From Flavobacteriales bacterium UBA6770 (GTDB lineage Bacteria; Bacteroidota; Bacteroidia; Flavobacteriales_G; Salibacteraceae), in the NCBI GenBank assembly GCA_905181875.1, contig CAJIZH010000003.1, positions 1 through 64,000 on the forward strand: a stretch of 64,000 nt of DNA, given 5' to 3'. Both the position numbers and the translations under genes were made by a program. The notes below the pieces were generated by a model. That model saw only the letters and a program-made list of their open reading frames with translations, made no database searches and had not been told where the DNA came from. Shown one piece after another: positions 60,689 through 64,000 of this stretch. The first letter of the stretch is position 1. The number at the start of each line of letters is the position of its first letter.

Positions 60689-61532
60689 AAAATTATTATT
60701 ACCGTGGTTGGTTTTCATCTAGCTGAACTTCTTGTCAATGAATCTTTTGATATTATACTAATTGATCTTGATAAAAAAGGAGTTAAAATACTCAGAATAA
60801 AATACTTATGTGCTAATTTAACACAATGATGCTATCTGAGTTAGCACATTAGAAGAAGCTAGAATAAAAAATACCGATTTATTAATCGCTATAACTAATC
60901 TTGAAACAACGAACATTACCATTACTATACTATATAAGTGATTGGGAACGAAGAAGACCAAAGCGCCAATTTCTAATATCGAATTAATACATAATTACGA
61001 TCTTTTAAAGTTTGATATACTAGGGATTGATTCGTTGATTTCTTCTGAAAACCTTACGGTAGAGGAAATTGAATTCCTGGCAAAATAGGCAGCCTTTGCT
61101 GATGCATTTCAGTTTTAAAAAGATAAACTAAATCTTACTGGAACTTACAACGGAGATAAAACACCGATTCTTGAAAAAACCATTAGACAAGCAACAGATT
61201 TAAATCCTAGTCTAAATTTCAGAGGCATAGCACTTCATCGAAATGGGAAAATAACTATTCCCAGAGAAGATACACTCATTAAAAAAGGTGATGACTATTA
61301 TTTCATAGCTCACAAAAAAGGAATTCAGCCCGTTTTAAATCTTATCCGAAATAAGTCGGTTAAATTCAAAAATATAATGGCATTTGATAGAAGTAAAATT
61401 GCAGAAAAAACATGTAAAGTGCTTTGTAACGATTATAGTGTAAAGCTTGTTGAACAGAATAAGGAGAAAGCATTTGAGTTAGCTGATAAACTAAATAATG
61501 TTCTAATTATTCATGGTGATTACAGGAGTTAA
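60689..61532 (+). pseudogene. trkA: Decayed trkA (potassium uptake regulator), N-terminal part only
   Basis: Pieces of TrkA, the NAD-binding peripheral subunit of the Trk potassium uptake system. Order: VGFHLAELLVNESFDIILIDLDKKG (start and most of the glycine loop lost); a frame change and stop near 60820; STLEEARIKNTDLLIAITN (read here with breaks); LLKFDILGIDSLISSENL; a stop near 61087; then TrkA-C (GDKTPILEKTIRQATDLNPS, GDDYYFIAHKKGI). The second NAD domain begins (NIMAFDRSKIAEKTC) and stops abruptly at NVLIIHGD, where the frame joins trkH. About 235 of about 450 codons remain. Confidence 0.85.
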
Positions 61533-62214
61533 CTTTACGGTAACATATTTCGCATTAAAAGGGAATTTCAAGCGCCTCATCAATAACGAAGAGTTCAAGT
61601 ATTACAGCCTTGCGGCAGTTGGAAGCAGCATCATGATCTCCATACTAATATACACCCTAAACGACTACAGTATTTCATCGAATCTTACTGAAGGGTTTTT
61701 TATGGTCCCAGCTATTGGAACCAGTACAGATTTTGTAGCATCCAATTATACAACTTGGACACCTGTAGTGACTGTAATTTTATTTTGGTTAATGTTTATG
61801 AGTGCTTCAGCTATCAGGACATCTGGAGGAGTAAAAGAGATTCGGCATCTTATTCATATTCAAAAACAGTATCCTTGAACTTAAAAAGCTCATTCACCCA
61901 TCTGCAATCATTCCGGCAGAACTGAACAACAAAACAGTATCTAATGAAATTGTCTTTAATGTTCTTTCCTTCTTCTACTGTACTTGATAATCTTCATTTT
62001 CAGAGCAGTTTTTATAGCAATCGTGGGACTCGATTTTGAAACTACAGTTGGTGCTTCAATTGCAGTTGAAAGCAATATTGGTCCAGGATTAAGAGGTGTT
62101 GGTCCTGCTCATAACCATACTGGAATACCTACTATTGGAAAATGGTTTTTATCCTTTCTGATGTTATTAGGAAGACGAGAGCTATTGACACCTTTCTTTT
62201 GGAGAAAAAGCTAA
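61513..62214 (+). pseudogene. trkH: Decayed trkH (potassium transporter), C-terminal part only
   Basis: The C-terminal half of TrkH, the pore subunit. It starts abruptly at GVNFTVTYFALKGNFKRLIN, just where trkA is cut. A segment follows with STDFVASNYTTWTPVV and FWLMFMSASAIRTSGGVKEIRH, in which one conserved glycine near SAGSTSGG is changed to ASAIRTSGG. A frame change lies between about 61875 and 61985 (LELKKLIHPSAIIPAELN is on one side, VGLDFETTVGASIAVESN on the other). The end is NIGPGLRGVGPAHNHTGI, IGKWFLSFLMLLGRRELLT and the stop at 62214. The first half of the gene, with the first selectivity loops, is missing. Confidence 0.85.
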
Positions 62215-62215
62215 A

Positions 62216-62959
62216 CTAATTTTTCTTCTTTCTTTTTAATCTCTTTTCTGGGTCTTCGTGAAAAAAATATCTAAAATCAAGTGTTAAATAATTTCCATTA
62301 ATTATTTGAAGCAACCTAACAGGCTGCACAAGGGGGTCTTGTGCATCATAATCGTATTCCATTAAGTAACTATAAATAGGCCCAAAAGGTCGATGAAATG
62401 TTCCGCCGATATAAAAGATTCCAGATTTAGGAGTTCGATATTCCCAACCAATATTTGCCGATAAAAAGGCAAGCACCCAGCTATTTCTGCGCCCTTCCAT
62501 TACAACCTGATTTTCAGACGAAAACAGTGCCACATCACTTGGAAAAATGTCCAGTCCCCCACCAAATGAGGCATCCATAAATATCCGTTGATCCAATTGG
62601 ATATATACCAAACCTAGAATTGGTAATTCGTAACCAACTACCCCAAAATTCTGTTTGAAATCAAAATCGCTACTCTCATCGTTCACTTGAAGTGAAAAAT
62701 TTCTCTGCGTGTATGTAATGCCTGTTTCTAAACTGAATGTCTTGTTAAATCCTTTCCGAACAACCATTCCAAGGTTATAGCCAAATTGTTTTGGGACTAA
62801 ATATTTTACGCCACCCTCGCTCTCTACGTTTTCACTTTCGTTAATAAAACCACCCGAAAGCATTGGCTTGTAAGTAATACCAAAAGTCGTTAGCGCCTCC
62901 TGAGCATTTAAACTTAAAATTGCTGAAATAAAAAACACAATAATGATTAGATTTTTCAT
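62216..62959 (-). CDS. Outer-membrane beta-barrel protein
   Basis: A 247-residue protein with a signal peptide (NLIIIVFFISAILSLNAQ) and a repeated strand pattern (FGYNLGMVVRKGF, FSLETGITYTQRNFSLQV, WVLAFLSANIGWEYRTPKSG, YLTLDFRYFF). It ends in a basic tail (EKRLKRKKKN). This is the general Bacteroidota outer-membrane barrel type; the substrate is unknown. The stop lies 2 bases from the stop of the decayed trkH, tail to tail. Confidence 0.75.
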   Translation of the reverse strand: MKNLIIIVFFISAILSLNAQEALTTFGITYKPMLSGGFINESENVESEGGVKYLVPKQFGYNLGMVVRKGFNKTFSLETGITYTQRNFSLQVNDESSDFDFKQNFGVVGYELPILGLVYIQLDQRIFMDASFGGGLDIFPSDVALFSSENQVVMEGRRNSWVLAFLSANIGWEYRTPKSGIFYIGGTFHRPFGPIYSYLMEYDYDAQDPLVQPVRLLQIINGNYLTLDFRYFFHEDPEKRLKRKKKN

Positions 62960-62969
62960 TGATTAAAAA

Positions 62970-62977
62970 CAAAATTA
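62970..62977 (-). promoter_or_regulatory. Bacteroidota -7 promoter box
   Basis: On the minus strand taattttg fits TAnnTTTG and lies 10 bases before the ATG of the barrel gene at 62959, giving a very short leader. Confidence 0.45.
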
Positions 62978-63032
62978 ATGAATTTGAACAGCTATAAAAC
63001 TTACATTAGCAATCGGTCTTCTTATCATTCAA

Positions 63033-64000
63033 ATGCAACTATCAGTATACAAATCATCAGCAGGTTCAGGTAAAACTTTTACACTAGTAAAAGATTTTTT
63101 AACGCTAGCTTTAGCCTCTAAAAAACCAGAATTAGTCAGAAATATTCTAGCGCTAACCTTTACCAACAAGGCGGCACAAGAAATGAAAGACCGTATTTTA
63201 GAAAGCTTAAGTGCCTTTTCAAAAGAAAATGTCTCTGAAAAGAGCTTGGCATTGCTTGGTGCACTTATTGAATCAAAAAAACTAAATCTACCCGAAGAAG
63301 AAATAAAGAATAGATCAAAAAAATTACTGAATTACATACTACACAATTATTCAAGTTTTTCAGTTAGTACGATTGATAAATTCAATTATCGACTTATACA
63401 AACTTTTGCACAAGATTTAGGTGTCTCATCAAATGCCGAGGTAGAGTTGGATGAACTTGAATTATTAGAACAATCTATTGATGTATTACTAAAAGAATCT
63501 GCTACTAACGAAGTGCTTTCTGAATGGCTAACTGATTTCCTCATTTCACAGCTTAACGAAGATAAAAGCTGGAATATTAAAAGACATTTTATCGATTTTT
63601 CGAAAATCACTTTAAATGAAAATGACCAATTTCTAATTGATCAACTCAGTGAATTAGAACTTCCAGATTTCACGATTATTCTAAAGAACATAAGAAAAAA
63701 AATATCGAAAATAGAAATTGAAGCTAAGGCTCTGGCCAAAATCGGTTATGACTTGTTAGAAGCTCATGATATTGACCCTCTTAATTTTTTTGGTGGAAAA
63801 AATAGTATGACAATTTTTCTTCGAAACCTTTCTCTCTCGACCTTTGAAAAATTCCCAAACCCGGGTATTATCAAAATGCTGGATAAAGAGGATTGGTCAA
63901 TGGGTAAAGCTCTAGCAGATCAAAAAGAAAAAATAGCAGCGAGCCAGGATGAATTTGCTTTGCTCATAAATAAAAGCTTAGAATTCGGTGAAAGAGAAAT
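63033..64000 (+). CDS. UvrD/AddA-type superfamily 1 helicase, 5' part (runs off the window)
   Basis: Open from the ATG at 63033 to the window edge, at least 322 codons. The N-terminus has Walker A SSAGSGKTFTLVKDF (motif I) and motif Ia ILALTFTNKAAQEMKDRI, then FSVSTIDKFNYRLIQTFA (motif Ic/II region), which is the pattern of Bacteroidota UvrD-helicase proteins with an AddA-like helicase-nuclease architecture. The C-terminal nuclease and remaining helicase motifs would lie past 64000. It is probably the AddA-like half of a double-strand-break repair enzyme (the partner would be a PD-(D/E)XK AddB-like protein), or a stand-alone helicase. Confidence 0.88.
   Translation, partial: MQLSVYKSSAGSGKTFTLVKDFLTLALASKKPELVRNILALTFTNKAAQEMKDRILESLSAFSKENVSEKSLALLGALIESKKLNLPEEEIKNRSKKLLNYILHNYSSFSVSTIDKFNYRLIQTFAQDLGVSSNAEVELDELELLEQSIDVLLKESATNEVLSEWLTDFLISQLNEDKSWNIKRHFIDFSKITLNENDQFLIDQLSELELPDFTIILKNIRKKISKIEIEAKALAKIGYDLLEAHDIDPLNFFGGKNSMTIFLRNLSLSTFEKFPNPGIIKMLDKEDWSMGKALADQKEKIAASQDEFALLINKSLEFGERE

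Overview
The window is AT-rich chromosomal DNA from a member of the Bacteroidota, most likely a marine or freshwater flavobacterial-type lineage (Flavobacteriales; a Crocinitomicaceae- or Cryomorphaceae-like relative is a guess). The evidence is several proteins with type IX secretion (T9SS) C-terminal sorting domains of both the A and the B kind, a PorP/SprF protein, a PorG-like DUF6089 protein, TAnnTTTG promoter boxes, a BirA without a DNA-binding domain, and a short ATP synthase epsilon subunit. No rRNA, tRNA, CRISPR array or intact mobile element was seen.

Layout. (1) 0-9.1 kb is a decaying accessory region. An intact tail-collar-type secreted protein is followed by a large T9SS cargo gene broken by about nine frameshifts (C-type lectin module, Ig-like modules, a SprB repeat, eight 51-residue repeats, sorting domain). 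There are also a free sorting-domain 3' end, two copies of a 62-bp T9SS gene 3' end, and a decayed leucine-rich-repeat cargo gene. Between these wrecks sits an intact 669-codon gene in which a lycopene cyclase is fused to a Brp/Blh beta-carotene dioxygenase, one polypeptide that could take lycopene to retinal. (2) 9.2-9.9 kb holds a candidate minus-strand small RNA and a DUF3820 gene. (3) 9.85-37.6 kb is a single 27.8-kb minus-strand operon. It encodes two giant type-A-sorted proteins (about 3150 and 4418 residues), one type-B-sorted protein (1321 residues) and a PorP/SprF outer-membrane protein. The genes are separated by 3 and 12 bp or overlap by 1 base. The first giant gene carries a recent 696-bp in-frame tandem duplication.

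(4) 37.9-57.9 kb is mainly housekeeping: Nudix, pyrE and SRPBCC; birA; then rsfS-ftsH-DUF2007-cdsA-psd (protein quality control and phospholipid synthesis); a TlpA-like thioredoxin; a YdeP-type molybdoenzyme followed by a small lipoprotein with a haem-binding CMNCH motif; a tightly overlapped dtd-MBOAT-SGNH-like-MazG-like set; a PorG-like protein; an LRR protein overlapping ribF; and atpD-atpC. (5) 58-64 kb has a voltage-gated-type potassium channel with a C-terminal zinc ribbon, a small T9SS cargo with an IPT domain, a beta carbonic anhydrase, a trkA-trkH pair destroyed by an internal deletion that joins the two genes, an outer-membrane beta-barrel protein, and the start of a UvrD/AddA-type helicase that runs off the right edge.

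How it fits together. Several loci belong to the surface and secretion biology of a T9SS organism (adhesins, PorP/SprF, PorG-like). The retinal-forming fusion suggests a rhodopsin elsewhere in the genome, since none is in this window. The pattern of decay (T9SS cargo and one potassium uptake system) next to intact giant genes suggests real turnover of accessory genes rather than generally poor sequence, although reads should be checked at the homopolymer breaks.
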